Positions 25,317 through 34,437 of a stretch of 43,617 bases of DNA are shown piece after piece (the stretch's first letter is position 1; every line of letters begins with the position of its first letter). Below the pieces are notes generated by a model, which was not told the DNA's origin, ran no database searches, and worked only from the letters and a program-made list of their open reading frames with translations. The translations under genes were made by a program, and so were the position numbers. This DNA comes from Sphingopyxis sp. (GTDB taxonomy: Bacteria; Pseudomonadota; Alphaproteobacteria; Sphingomonadales; Sphingomonadaceae), in assembly GCF_016463645.1 (NCBI RefSeq), contig NZ_JAEMQX010000023.1, positions 1 through 43,617 of the forward strand, in the 5' to 3' direction.

Positions 25317-28055
25317 ATGCGAAACCGAATAATCCTGGCGTGCACGACGTCGGCTCTGGGGCTTCTGGCCATGCCGTCGGCTGCGCTGGCGCAGGATCAG
25401 GACGCGCAGATTACGGTCGATTCGGCGCCGGACGATCCGACGGCCGACGACGCGATCGTCGTCACCGCGATCCAGCGCAGCCTCGAAACGTCGCAGGCGA
25501 TCAAGGAGGATTCGGACCAGATCGTCGATTCGATCGTCGCAGAGGACATCGGCAAGCTGCCCGACGTGACCGCGACCGAATCGCTCGCCCGCATCACCGG
25601 CGTCCAGGTCGACTATGCCAATGGCACCGCCGCCGGCACCCGCGTGCGCGGCCTGCCGAACATCACGACGACCTATAACGGACGCGAACTCTTCACCGGT
25701 CAGGGCCGCGCCGTCGCACTGCAGGATTTCCCGTCGAGCAGCATCGCACGCCTCGACGTCTACAAGTCGGGGAGCGCCAATCTCCTCGAACCCGGCGTCG
25801 CCGGCCTGATCGACGTGCGCGCCCGCAAGCCGCTCGACTTCAAGGGCGACCGCATCGCCGGCGGCATCAGCGGCGTGCACTGGAAGCAGTCGCAAAAGCT
25901 CGGCGTCGACGCGAACCTTTTGCTCAGCAAGCGCTGGGAGACGGGCATCGGCGACATCGGCTTCCTGATCGAGGGATCCTACACCGACCTCAAATTCCTC
26001 GATTCCGCGCGCAACGTCGCGCAGGCGATTCTCAGCCGCGACGTCGCCGGCCTTGGAACCATCCGCTATCCGTCGTTCGTCAACATCAACTATAACACGG
26101 CCGACCGCTACCGCCCGTCGGTGGCGACCGCGCTGCAATGGCGCCCGAGCAACGAGCTCGAATTCTACGCCGACTTCCTGTTCCAAGGCTATCGCAGCGA
26201 CGGCTATGGCAGCAACCTCCAGATCAACTCGGGCGTCCAGGCCAATCTGACCGATATCGAGCTGTTTCCCGGCACCAACAAGGTCAAGAGCATGACCGCG
26301 ACCGCCGGCGGCATCCCGACGGGCAACCAGAATATCGTCACCGGCAAGACCGACACCTATCAGGCCGGCACCGGTTTCATCTGGAAGCGCGACGGTCTGA
26401 AGATCACCGGCGACGTGGCCTTCACCGATTCGACCTTCACGCGGCGGACGACGCAGTTCAACTATTCGCTCGTCGTACCGCAGCCGACGCGCACCTTCGA
26501 TTTCGAAACCGACGTCGGCGCGGGCGGCGGCTCCGTCGTTGTCGACAATTTCCCCGTCAACGATCCCGCCCGCTACCGCATGGTGGGGCTCGGCGAAAAT
26601 GGCGAGCGCAATCATGGCCGCGACTGGCAGGGTCGGCTCGACCTCGACTACCGGATGGGTCCGACGGGCATCACCAACATCCAGGCCGGTGTCCGTTTCA
26701 ACAGCCGTGACTTCGATTTCGCCAATTATTCGGAAAGCGGCACCGCGGCGGCGGGACGCTTTTATTCGCTGCTGCCGCTCGAATACAGCACCGTCGCGCC
26801 CGGTTTCCGCGGCGACAAGGTGCCGGTCACGCGCGTCTTCCTGACGCCGACAGCCGACAGCATCATGGAAAATCTCGACTTCCTGCGCTCGATCAGCGGC
26901 GGGCGCACCGAGGTTCCGCCACTCGAGCAAGTCTATTTCGGGAATGAAAAGGGATATGCCGGCTATGTCCAGGGCCGTTACGCCTTCGACCTCGGCAGCA
27001 TGACCGTCGACGGCCTGGTCGGTCTGCGCGCCGTGCGCACCGAAACCGATATCAACGGGTTCGACCGTGTGACCGAGGGCGGCGAGACGATCCTCCGGCC
27101 GGTATCGCGCAGCAAATCCTATAATGATTTCCTGCCCAACGTCAGCGCGCGTCTGCGTCTGACGCCCAAGCTGCAGCTTCGCCTCGCCTTCACCGAAACG
27201 CGGACGCGTCCGGGCTTTGGCGACCTCAACCCGTCGCTCACGATCGGCGCGCCGGCGACGATCTGCACGCCCAGCCCGGACAATCCGGAGGCGGGGCCGA
27301 ACAATCCCAATTGCGTCCGCACCTCGAACGGCGGCAATGCCGACCTCGACCCGATCAAGTCGCAAAACTATGACGCGTCGCTCGAATGGTATTTCTCGCG
27401 CGGCGGCTCGCTGACGCTCGGTGTGTTCCACCGCGACGTGACCGGCTTCATCTCCGACTTCACGACCGATGTCGAAGACGCCGAATTCGGCCGGCTGCGC
27501 GTGACGCGGCCGTTCAACGGTGGTGAAGGGCGACTGCGCGGCATCGAGGCGGCTTTCCGTACCTTCCTTCGCTTCCCGCAACTGCCCGAATGGCTGCAGA
27601 ATTTCGGCGTGCTCGCAAATTACACATATATCGACCACGGGACCGAATTGCCCGAGGCACTGGCCGCAACCCTTCCGGGCAAGCAACGGATCGCAGGCGT
27701 GTCGAACCATATCGCCAACGCGTCGGTCTTCTACGAGAACCGGTCTTTCTCGGCCCGCCTCTCGTACAACTATCGCTCGGACTTTGTGGTCGAATATAAC
27801 CGCGTGAACGATCCGACGCTCGGCGCGGCGGTGCTGGGCCCGACGCTGCCGGTGGTCGAGGACGGCCGTGGCAGCCTCGATTTCAACGCCACGCTCGATC
27901 CGACCGAGAATGTCACCATCTCGTTCAGCGCCACCAATTTGCTGGGCGCAGCGGCGACGAACCACCGGCAATATGACGCCGACGGCAACACCTATCCGTG
28001 GCAGACTCGTTTCCTCGAGACGATCTACCGCGTGGGCGTCCGCTTCCGCTTCTGA
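25317..28055 (+). CDS. TonB-dependent receptor 2 (Xanthomonas/Caulobacter type)
   Basis: Outer-membrane importer of 912 residues. It has a Sec signal (cleavage near AALA-Q), an acidic linker, and a plug domain with AIVVTAIQRSLETSQAIKE, IVAEDIGKLPDVTATESLARITGVQV and TTYNGREL. The barrel ends in VRFRF. It is clearly divergent from receptor 1, so the two may take up different sizes or sulfation forms of the glycan. GGGGGAGAG lies before ATG 25317. The upstream gap (25230-25316) is AT-rich with TTTATTTTATCATATTAATT, suggesting its own promoter in addition to read-through from sulfatase 4. It ends in a strong terminator. Confidence 0.95.
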   Translation: MRNRIILACTTSALGLLAMPSAALAQDQDAQITVDSAPDDPTADDAIVVTAIQRSLETSQAIKEDSDQIVDSIVAEDIGKLPDVTATESLARITGVQVDYANGTAAGTRVRGLPNITTTYNGRELFTGQGRAVALQDFPSSSIARLDVYKSGSANLLEPGVAGLIDVRARKPLDFKGDRIAGGISGVHWKQSQKLGVDANLLLSKRWETGIGDIGFLIEGSYTDLKFLDSARNVAQAILSRDVAGLGTIRYPSFVNINYNTADRYRPSVATALQWRPSNELEFYADFLFQGYRSDGYGSNLQINSGVQANLTDIELFPGTNKVKSMTATAGGIPTGNQNIVTGKTDTYQAGTGFIWKRDGLKITGDVAFTDSTFTRRTTQFNYSLVVPQPTRTFDFETDVGAGGGSVVVDNFPVNDPARYRMVGLGENGERNHGRDWQGRLDLDYRMGPTGITNIQAGVRFNSRDFDFANYSESGTAAAGRFYSLLPLEYSTVAPGFRGDKVPVTRVFLTPTADSIMENLDFLRSISGGRTEVPPLEQVYFGNEKGYAGYVQGRYAFDLGSMTVDGLVGLRAVRTETDINGFDRVTEGGETILRPVSRSKSYNDFLPNVSARLRLTPKLQLRLAFTETRTRPGFGDLNPSLTIGAPATICTPSPDNPEAGPNNPNCVRTSNGGNADLDPIKSQNYDASLEWYFSRGGSLTLGVFHRDVTGFISDFTTDVEDAEFGRLRVTRPFNGGEGRLRGIEAAFRTFLRFPQLPEWLQNFGVLANYTYIDHGTELPEALAATLPGKQRIAGVSNHIANASVFYENRSFSARLSYNYRSDFVVEYNRVNDPTLGAAVLGPTLPVVEDGRGSLDFNATLDPTENVTISFSATNLLGAAATNHRQYDADGNTYPWQTRFLETIYRVGVRFRF

Positions 28056-28078
28056 TCCCCTACTCCTCGGGATCCATC

Positions 28079-28116
28079 GGCCCGCAATCGCCACCGGCGA
28101 TTGCGGGCCTTCTTTT
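28079..28116 (+). terminator. Intrinsic terminator after TonB receptor 2
   Basis: A perfect 14-bp stem (28079-28092 with 28096-28109, loop ACC) followed by TTCTTTT. On the other strand no U tract follows, so it serves the receptor only. Confidence 0.93.
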
Positions 28117-28143
28117 CCGGATGCACGGCGCGGGCTCACCGCT

Positions 28144-29922
28144 TCATTCTTCGCCAGCCGCTTGCGCCGCCCGCTTGCGCTTGCCTTTCGCGCGCTTGCC
28201 CTTGCCCGGCCCCGGCGCGGCGCCGCCTTCGAGGCGCCCCTTCACCACCCCGCCGTCGACCTTCTTCGTCCAGGGATCGACGAAGCTGCTCGCCGCCCAA
28301 TCCTCCCATTGCTTCGCCATGCGCGCAGCGATGTCGGGGTGCTTTGCCGCTAGGTCGCGCGTTTCGGTGCGATCGGCGTTCATGTCATAGAGCCGCCAGG
28401 GCGCGCCGAGCTGCGCGACGAGCTTCCACCGGCCGTCGCGAACCGCCTTGTTGCCCTCATGCTCCCAAAAGATCGGGACGTTGCGGGCCAGCGGTTCGCC
28501 CTCGAACGCACCGGCAAAGCTGCGGCCGGACATGGGGCGAATGTCGTGTCCATCGAAGCGCGCGGGATATTTTGCCCCCGCCAGCTCCGCCAGCGTCGGC
28601 ATGACGTCGACGAGATGACCGGGCTCGCGCACCAGCGTGCCCCGAACCTTCGCGTCGATACCCGCGGGCCACGATGCGATCATCGGCGTCGCGATCCCGC
28701 CTTCTTCGGCATAATGCTTGAAAAAGCTGAACGGGGTGTTCTGGAGCGTCGCCCAGTTGAGCCCGACCCAGACATTCGAATCCTTGCCGCCCCACGGCGC
28801 CGCACCGGTCCGCCCGTCGGGGCCGCTTTCGGCATTGCCGCCGTTGTCCGACATGAACAGGATCAGCGTATTGTCGAACTCGCCGCGTGCCTTGAGGTCG
28901 GCGACCAGCGTCCCGATCGCCTTGTCCATGCGCGAGATGGCGGCGGCATAAACCGCCATGATCTCGTCGAACCGCTGTTTGTCGGCGGCCGACATGCTGT
29001 TCCAGTCATAAGCCTCGGGAAGCACGTCGGGCAGCGTTGCGTCCGCCGCGACAAGTCCCATCTTTTTCTGGCGTTCGAAACGGTCGCGGCGCAGCTGTTC
29101 CCAGCCGACCATATATTTGCCCTTGAACTTCGCGATGTCTTCGGCGGGTGCCATCACCGGAAAATGAACCGCGGTCAGGGGCAGGTAGAGGAAGAAAGGT
29201 TTGCCGGCCGCCTTTGCCTCGTCGACGAAGCGCACGGTCCAGTCGACCAGCATGTCCGATGCGTACCATTCGCCTTTTCCGACTTCGGGCGAATCGGTCG
29301 GCACCTGCCTGCCGTCGATCGTCACCGATGCCCGTCCCGGGCCGGGCTGCCCGGGAAAATAGGTTCCGCCCTTCTGGAACATCGACCGGTCGAATCCGAC
29401 CGCCTTTGGCGGCGTGCCATGCTGCGCGCCGACATGCCATTTGCCCGCCATGCCGGTGAAATAGCCGGCGGGTTTCAGCACCTCGGCGATGGTGACCGCG
29501 CGATCGGCGATCCGCCCCTGAAACCCTCCGAGGCCCGGACGGACGACATTGTCGAGCCCGCCGACGCCCGCTTCGTGCGGATAAAGACCCGTCAGCAGCG
29601 AGGCGCGCGACGGGCTGCACCGCGCGCTGTTATAGAATTGCGTGAAACGGACGCCGCTCGCGGCAAGCGCGTCGAGATTGGGCGTCGGGATTTCGCTGCC
29701 ATAGGGGCCGATGTCCGAAAACCCCATATCGTCGACCAGGATGACGATCACATTGGGGCGCTTGGCCGCCTGGGCTTTCGTCGATGCAGCCGCATGGACG
29801 GGTGCCTGTACCGTTGCCGCGATCGCATTGGGTCCGGCAAGCAGCGCCAGCGCACTCACGCCGGTGATCGTACCGAGAACGCCGCTTTTTACGAACTTCA
29901 TCATTTTCGCGCATATCCTCAT
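28144..29922 (-). CDS. Sulfatase 5, arylsulfatase (S1_4-type) with basic C-terminal tail
   Basis: Exported sulfatase of 592 residues. The Sec signal has its core at about 13-30. Asp64-Asp65 are calcium ligands and Cys102 in RCSPSR is the formylglycine precursor; LLTGLYPHEAGVG after it is a hallmark of S1_4 arylsulfatases. GKWHVG and MSDNGGNAESG complete the active site. After the family C-terminus (KQWEDWA) comes a tail of roughly 45 residues ending in a lysine/arginine-rich run (GKGKRAKGKRKRAA), which is not normal for the family and could bind an anionic glycan. ATG 29922 is the first candidate; ATG 29904 or 29901 would give a tidier signal, and no ribosome binding site decides. It converges with TonB receptor 2. 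Confidence 0.88.
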   Translation of the reverse strand: MRICAKMMKFVKSGVLGTITGVSALALLAGPNAIAATVQAPVHAAASTKAQAAKRPNVIVILVDDMGFSDIGPYGSEIPTPNLDALAASGVRFTQFYNSARCSPSRASLLTGLYPHEAGVGGLDNVVRPGLGGFQGRIADRAVTIAEVLKPAGYFTGMAGKWHVGAQHGTPPKAVGFDRSMFQKGGTYFPGQPGPGRASVTIDGRQVPTDSPEVGKGEWYASDMLVDWTVRFVDEAKAAGKPFFLYLPLTAVHFPVMAPAEDIAKFKGKYMVGWEQLRRDRFERQKKMGLVAADATLPDVLPEAYDWNSMSAADKQRFDEIMAVYAAAISRMDKAIGTLVADLKARGEFDNTLILFMSDNGGNAESGPDGRTGAAPWGGKDSNVWVGLNWATLQNTPFSFFKHYAEEGGIATPMIASWPAGIDAKVRGTLVREPGHLVDVMPTLAELAGAKYPARFDGHDIRPMSGRSFAGAFEGEPLARNVPIFWEHEGNKAVRDGRWKLVAQLGAPWRLYDMNADRTETRDLAAKHPDIAARMAKQWEDWAASSFVDPWTKKVDGGVVKGRLEGGAAPGPGKGKRAKGKRKRAAQAAGEE

Positions 29923-30197
29923 CCAGGCCCGAAGGCGTAAATCCGCCTATTAATCTTATAAAAATATGTCGCAGAATTATGTTATGCCGCGAGCCAACGC
30001 CGATTGCCGGTCTTGCTCGTCGGCACGAGCTGTTGCGGCAGGCGGCCGGCACCGTCGATAGGGCAACCCGCCGGACGCACGGGCTGACCCGGATCGGGGT
30101 CGGACCGCTGCCATGGCGCGGATGATCGCTCCGGATCGGCGCCGAAACCGGGCGGATCGCGCTGGGCTTCGGCGCCAGCCCGCGGCAGCCTTGGCGG
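29923..30197. other. Gap upstream of sulfatase 5 and the FixJ-type regulator
   Basis: Bases 29945-29985 are AT-rich and probably hold the sulfatase 5 promoter. The rest is GC-rich. One frame from ATG 29979 is open for 48 codons to a TGA at 30123 and then continues in frame with the regulator; it is Arg-rich and I recognise nothing in it. No RNA gene was seen. Confidence 0.5.
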
Positions 30198-30851
30198 GTG
30201 ACCGAAACGGGGGGCCATATCCATCTGATCCTGCCGGACCCGACCGAGCGCGCGGCCTGTTTTCGCACGCTGGCAGCGGGAACCGAACGGATCGTTCGCA
30301 GCTTTGCGAACGCCGACGCGTGGATCGAGGCGGCCGGCGACGAAACATGCGCGATCCTGCTTTTCCGCTGGGAACAACCGGGCCGGACCGACGGCGCGGC
30401 GTTGCTCGAACGGATCGCGGGGCGCGCCGGCATCATCGCCTTCGTCGCGGCCGAGCGGCTGAGTATCGCCGAATCGCGCACGATCCTGCGCGGCGGCGCA
30501 CAGGACCTGCTCCCCGCGCCGCTCGATCCGCGGCTCGTCCGCCGCACGATCGACGCGGCGCTCGCCGACTGGCACGCACGGAGGCGCGCGCTCGACCGGC
30601 ATCGCGAGGCCGAAACCCGGCTCGCAGCGCTGACCCCGCGCGAGCGCGATATCCTCGAGGCCATCGCGGCGGGGCTCGGCAACAAGGCCATCGCGCGTCA
30701 GCTCGCGCTCAGCCCCCGCACCGTCGAGGTTCACCGCGCCAACATCATGCGCCGCGCGGGCGCGGGCAATGTCGCCGAGCTGCTGCGGCTGCAGTTCACC
30801 GCCGAATATGCACGCGGGGTGGCGGCCGATCCGGTCCGTTTCGGTGCATGA
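30198..30851 (+). CDS. FixJ/NarL-type LuxR-family regulator with degenerate receiver domain
   Basis: Transcription factor of 217 residues. The C-terminal LuxR helix-turn-helix is intact (LTPRERDILEAIAAGLGNKA ... LSPRTVEVHRANIMRR, about 149-195). The N-terminal half lines up with response-regulator receivers (HIHLILPD ... ILLFRWEQPG ... GGAQDLLPAPL), but the acidic pocket is reduced and the phospho-acceptor Asp position reads Phe/Arg in LLFRW. The switch Lys near LLPAPLDP is also absent. It should therefore act without phosphorylation by a histidine kinase, and none is adjacent. GTG 30198 is the only sensible start, matching the usual FixJ N-terminus; the binding site is weak. It lies at the edge of the sulfatase locus and could control it, but no direct link is visible. 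Confidence 0.82.
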   Translation: MTETGGHIHLILPDPTERAACFRTLAAGTERIVRSFANADAWIEAAGDETCAILLFRWEQPGRTDGAALLERIAGRAGIIAFVAAERLSIAESRTILRGGAQDLLPAPLDPRLVRRTIDAALADWHARRRALDRHREAETRLAALTPRERDILEAIAAGLGNKAIARQLALSPRTVEVHRANIMRRAGAGNVAELLRLQFTAEYARGVAADPVRFGA

Positions 30852-30973
30852 TCGCGAAGGGAACCCGGCCGGACGCGATGCGTAGCGCCTATAAGGAAAT
30901 GGAACGGCGTACCGCCCCTGAGTTGGTCCCCACGGGCGCCGCCGTTCATGAGCACAAGGTCAACCCCACCTGA
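30848..30973 (+). CDS. Possible 41-residue small protein, unknown
   Basis: An ATG overlaps the regulator stop as ATGA and opens 41 codons (MIAKGTRPDAMRSAYKEMER...). It has no membrane segment and no recognisable motif. Coupling to the regulator is the only argument for it; codon usage is less GC-biased than in the neighbours, so it may be non-coding. Confidence 0.25.
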   Translation: MIAKGTRPDAMRSAYKEMERRTAPELVPTGAAVHEHKVNPT

Positions 30974-30988
30974 CCGCGTGCGAACGAC

Positions 30989-31022
30989 AGGGCCGGCAGG
31001 GATGTTCCTTCCTGCCGGCCCT
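30989..31022 (-). terminator. Strong hairpin at the acyltransferase stop, probable terminator
   Basis: A perfect 12-bp stem (30989-31000 with 31011-31022) around a ten-base loop overlaps the acyltransferase stop codon. No U tract follows, so it may act as an mRNA 3' end or a Rho-dependent pause. Confidence 0.6.
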
Positions 31023-32073
31023 ATTGCTGTCCGGCCACGAGCGCGCGCTGTTCGGCCCGGCCCATCGAGAGCAGGATCGGGTCGGTCGCCTGCCGCGCCA
31101 TGAAATCCGCCTTGCTCGCGATCCCCTGCCATCCGATGCCGATCAGCGACTGGCCGATCGCGCCGCCCAGCGTGTCGCCCGGCCCCGGGAGGATGACGAC
31201 GTCGGGCGCGAACTCCCTGACCGCGACCTGCACCGACAGCGCGAAATCATAGGGCGCGAGTATCTGATGGCCGAAGGTATAATCCCGAACGGCATGCGGA
31301 TCGGAGGCGAAACGCCGCCAGATATGGCCGCGGCCGTCGACCATGGGGATCGCGGGCGCGCCAAAGAGCGAGGCGGGCAGTTCGGCCTTCGCCTTGTCCG
31401 AGCTGCCGAACATCAAGGGCGTGTGAAAGGGACCGTGGCCCGCGAGCCGGAGCGGGTCGCGGCCGGGCATCGGCGGCGTTTCCGCGAGAAGCGCGGCAAG
31501 GCCTTCCTCGTTGCCGGCGAGGACGAGCATGCCGCCGAGGTCGATCGACAGGGCGAGGTCGTGACCGGCGCGCGCGGCGATGGAAGCGACGAGCGCCAGA
31601 AGCTGGTCGCGCAGGCCCGGAACGGGGCGCCAGTCCTCGTCGACCACTTGCAGGAGAATCTGCCCGCCGGGGCCGTGCGTCTGGCTGTTGAGCCCCATCG
31701 CGTTCGAAATGCGGAAACCGTCTTCGACCGACACCGCGCCGCCCAGTGCGAGCGCGCTGTACCAGCCCATCGAATTGCCCGCGACGGCGACGATGTCATA
31801 CCGGTCGCGGTCGATCGAGAGATAGTCGAGAGCGGTCGCGGTATAGATCAATGGTGCGGCGACATCGCCGCGCATATGCGTCGCGACGCTGAAGCGGTCG
31901 GCGCCGTCGAGTTCGGTGACCGTCGGCTGGCCGCGCTCGCGACGCTGCGCATCGAAATTCGCGATCAGCTCGCCGAAGCGCGCGCCGTGGAGCCGCGCGA
32001 TGCTGCCGAGCTCGCCCTTCCCATAAGTGCCGCGGCCGGGGGCGACGACAAGCGCGGTCTTGCGCGCGCTCAT
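31021..32073 (-). CDS. FabD-like acyltransferase, stand-alone
   Basis: A 350-residue protein with the malonyl/acyl transferase fold. The nucleophile elbow is VAGNSMGWYSALALGG (Ser in GNSMG, where FabD has GHSLG), and the partner His is in GHGPFHTPLM. No signal peptide. ATG 32073 overlaps the stop of the fused E1 gene as ATGA, so the proteins are coupled and likely work together. Canonical FabD genes sit with fab genes and are near 310 residues; this one is longer, has an atypical elbow and keeps other company. Inference: it transfers an acyl group produced by, or related to, the 2-oxoacid dehydrogenase. The acyl donor and acceptor are unknown. Confidence 0.75.
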   Translation of the reverse strand: MSARKTALVVAPGRGTYGKGELGSIARLHGARFGELIANFDAQRRERGQPTVTELDGADRFSVATHMRGDVAAPLIYTATALDYLSIDRDRYDIVAVAGNSMGWYSALALGGAVSVEDGFRISNAMGLNSQTHGPGGQILLQVVDEDWRPVPGLRDQLLALVASIAARAGHDLALSIDLGGMLVLAGNEEGLAALLAETPPMPGRDPLRLAGHGPFHTPLMFGSSDKAKAELPASLFGAPAIPMVDGRGHIWRRFASDPHAVRDYTFGHQILAPYDFALSVQVAVREFAPDVVILPGPGDTLGGAIGQSLIGIGWQGIASKADFMARQATDPILLSMGRAEQRALVAGQQ

Positions 32074-34271
32074 GCGAGCAGCTCCTTCGCGGCGGCATGG
32101 ATGCTGTCGCGGCTCGGCAGCGTCAGCGTCGCCGCCTTGCCGAGCGGGATGAAGCTGTCGTCGGCAGCGATGCGCGCGAGCTTCTTGCCCGGGGTGCGTT
32201 CGACGAAGGTCTCCATCAGCGCCTCGCTCTGCGATCCGGTAATGCGGCATTCGTCGACGATCAGGATGCGGCTGGCGTCGCCGACCGCGGCAACGAGCTT
32301 TTCCTCGTCGACCGGACCAAGCCAGCGCAGGTCGATCACGCGCGCCTTGATGCCGTCGGCGGCGAGCAATTTTTCGGCTTGCCGCGACAGGTAATAGCCA
32401 TTGCCATAGGTGACGATCGCCAGGTCGGTTCCGTCGCCGTGCACGCCGACATCGCCAAAGCGGATCGGCGCGCCTTCGCCGGGGGCTTCGTAGACGCTTG
32501 TCCACAAGCCATCGCCCTCCTCGTGAAGGTCGCGGGTCATGTAGAGTGCGATCGGTTCGACGAAGACGACGACGCGCTGTTCCTCGCGCGCGAGGCGGAC
32601 GCATTCGCGGAGCATCGCGACGGCATCGCGGCCGTTCGACGGCACCGCGAGAATGACGCCCGGAATGTCGCGGAAGACCGCGAGGCTGTTGTCGTTGTGG
32701 AAATGGCCGCCGAAGCCCTTCTGATAGCCGAGCCCGGCGATGCGGATGACCATCGGGTTGGTGTATTGTCCGTTCGAGAAGAAGCTCAATGTCGCCGCCT
32801 CACCGCGAATCTGGTCCTCGGCATTGTGGACATAGGCGAGGAACTGGATCTCGGGCATCGGAACGAAACCGTTATGCGCCATGCCGATCGCGAGCCCGAG
32901 GATCGCCTGCTCGTCGAGCAGGGTGTTGACGACGCGCGCCGAGCCGAAGCGCTGATGCAGTTTCGCGGTGACGTTGTAGACGCCACCCTTGGGCCCGACA
33001 TCCTCGCCCGCCACGATGATCTCCTCATGCGCGAGCATCAGGTCGGCGAGTGCCCAGCTCAGAAGCCGCGCCATATGCATCGGCTTGTCCATCTGGCCCG
33101 CATCGCTGCCGAACATCGCCTTGCGGTCCTCGTCCGAAGGGGTATTCGGCCGGACCACGTCGCGTTTGGGCGGGATCAGGCTGTCCATCACGTGGGCGGG
33201 CGTGGTGATCTTGGGGCGAAGGATCGCCGCCTCGGCCTGCCGCGCGAGCGTCGCGCCGATTTCCTCATAGGTCTCGGCGATTTCGGCGGGGCTCATCCAG
33301 CCATGTTCGGCCATCAGCGCAGCGCCGGCGAGCAGCGGATCGCGCGCCTCGTCGGCCTCGATCAGGGCCTTCGGCAGATAGGCGCCCTGCACGTCCGACC
33401 CCGCGTGACCGTAAAGACGCACAGTCGCCATGTGGAGGAAGACGGGCTTGCGATATCGCCGCGCATGGTCGGCGGCTTCGCACGCGCCGGCATAGGCCGA
33501 GACGAGGTCGGTGCCGTCGCATTTGATGTAATGGAGACCGGCGCGGTGGCGGAACTGCGCCTCGATCCACCCGGTCGGGGTGCGCGTCGAGATGCCGATG
33601 CCATTATCCTCGCACAGGAAGATCAGCGGCATCGGCGACCCCTGGAACGCCGCCCAGCCCGCAGTGTTGAACGCGCCCTGCGCGGTCGAATGGTTCGCCG
33701 AGGCATCCCCGAAGCTCGTCAGCACCACGGCGTCGTCGGGGAGCGGCAGTCCCGTCATGCCGAGGCGGCGCGCGATGCCGATCGAGAAGGCGGCGCCGAC
33801 CGCCTTCGGCAGGTGCGAGGCGATCGTCGAGGTTTGCGGCGGGATCGCGAGCGGTTTCGAGCCGATCACCTTGTGCCGCCCGCCCGAAATCGGATCCTCG
33901 CTCGACGCCGCGAAGCTCAGCAGCATGTCCCATGTCGGCGTCCCGCCCGGAAGCTGGCGCGACCGGTGGAGCTGGAAGGCGTTCGAGCGATAATGAAGGA
34001 AGGCCATGTCGGTGACGCGCAACGCCGCGGCGACCGCGGCGTTGCCTTCGTGCCCCGACGATCCGATCGTATAGAAACCCTCGCCGCGTGCCTGCAGGTG
34101 GCGCGACAGCCGGTCCATCTGGCGGCTGGTCAGCTGCGACAGGAAGATGTCGGTGGCATCGGCGCGCGACAGCCCGACCGCGACGGGATCGGGCAGGTCG
34201 GCGCGGCCGGGCAAGCGCCCTTTCGCCAACGCGCCAAGGAATTTCTCATGTACCGCCTGCGCCGCGTCCAC
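32070..34271 (-). CDS. 2-oxoacid dehydrogenase E1, fused alpha and beta subunits
   Basis: Thiamine-diphosphate decarboxylase component of 733 residues. The alpha half (about 1-340) has the ThDP site GDASANHSTAQGAFN ... CEDN and a phosphorylation-loop-like YGHAGSD. The beta half (about 385-733) has GEDVGPKGGVYNVT, TLLDEQAILGLAIGMA and PEIQFLAYVHNAEDQI. This pattern is closest to branched-chain or acetoin-type E1 proteins. No E2 or E3 gene is nearby, so it either shares the cell's E2/E3 or works differently. GTG 34271 follows AGGAG by seven bases; the ATG 13 codons upstream lacks a site. It is coupled by ATGA to a FabD-like acyltransferase and is divergent from the DUF4129 operon. Confidence 0.88.
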   Translation of the reverse strand: MDAAQAVHEKFLGALAKGRLPGRADLPDPVAVGLSRADATDIFLSQLTSRQMDRLSRHLQARGEGFYTIGSSGHEGNAAVAAALRVTDMAFLHYRSNAFQLHRSRQLPGGTPTWDMLLSFAASSEDPISGGRHKVIGSKPLAIPPQTSTIASHLPKAVGAAFSIGIARRLGMTGLPLPDDAVVLTSFGDASANHSTAQGAFNTAGWAAFQGSPMPLIFLCEDNGIGISTRTPTGWIEAQFRHRAGLHYIKCDGTDLVSAYAGACEAADHARRYRKPVFLHMATVRLYGHAGSDVQGAYLPKALIEADEARDPLLAGAALMAEHGWMSPAEIAETYEEIGATLARQAEAAILRPKITTPAHVMDSLIPPKRDVVRPNTPSDEDRKAMFGSDAGQMDKPMHMARLLSWALADLMLAHEEIIVAGEDVGPKGGVYNVTAKLHQRFGSARVVNTLLDEQAILGLAIGMAHNGFVPMPEIQFLAYVHNAEDQIRGEAATLSFFSNGQYTNPMVIRIAGLGYQKGFGGHFHNDNSLAVFRDIPGVILAVPSNGRDAVAMLRECVRLAREEQRVVVFVEPIALYMTRDLHEEGDGLWTSVYEAPGEGAPIRFGDVGVHGDGTDLAIVTYGNGYYLSRQAEKLLAADGIKARVIDLRWLGPVDEEKLVAAVGDASRILIVDECRITGSQSEALMETFVERTPGKKLARIAADDSFIPLGKAATLTLPSRDSIHAAAKELLA

Positions 34272-34437
34272 CTGTCTCTCCTGTCGCGCGGCCCATGGTT
34301 GCAAACGCAACGATCAGGCCGATTTTGCCGCGCGCTAGAACGGGGCGGTTTCGCGCGCAAGCATCTCTTGCCTTGCCGCGCCCGCTCGCGCTACCACCAT
34401 ATTCGATGCACGATCGGGGCGGGGCCATCTTTTCAAC

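Noticed and set aside
25272-28139. 955-codon open frame opposite TonB receptor 2
   Set aside because: Same reason: the receptor on the plus strand has a signal peptide, plug domain and barrel end, and this frame has none.
29982-30734. 250-codon minus-strand frame opposite the FixJ-type regulator
   Set aside because: The plus-strand frame has an intact LuxR helix-turn-helix; the minus frame has no recognisable domain.
32074-32604. N-terminal extension of the acyltransferase
   Set aside because: It lies inside the E1 beta domain in another frame; the ATGA junction at 32070-32073 gives a better start.
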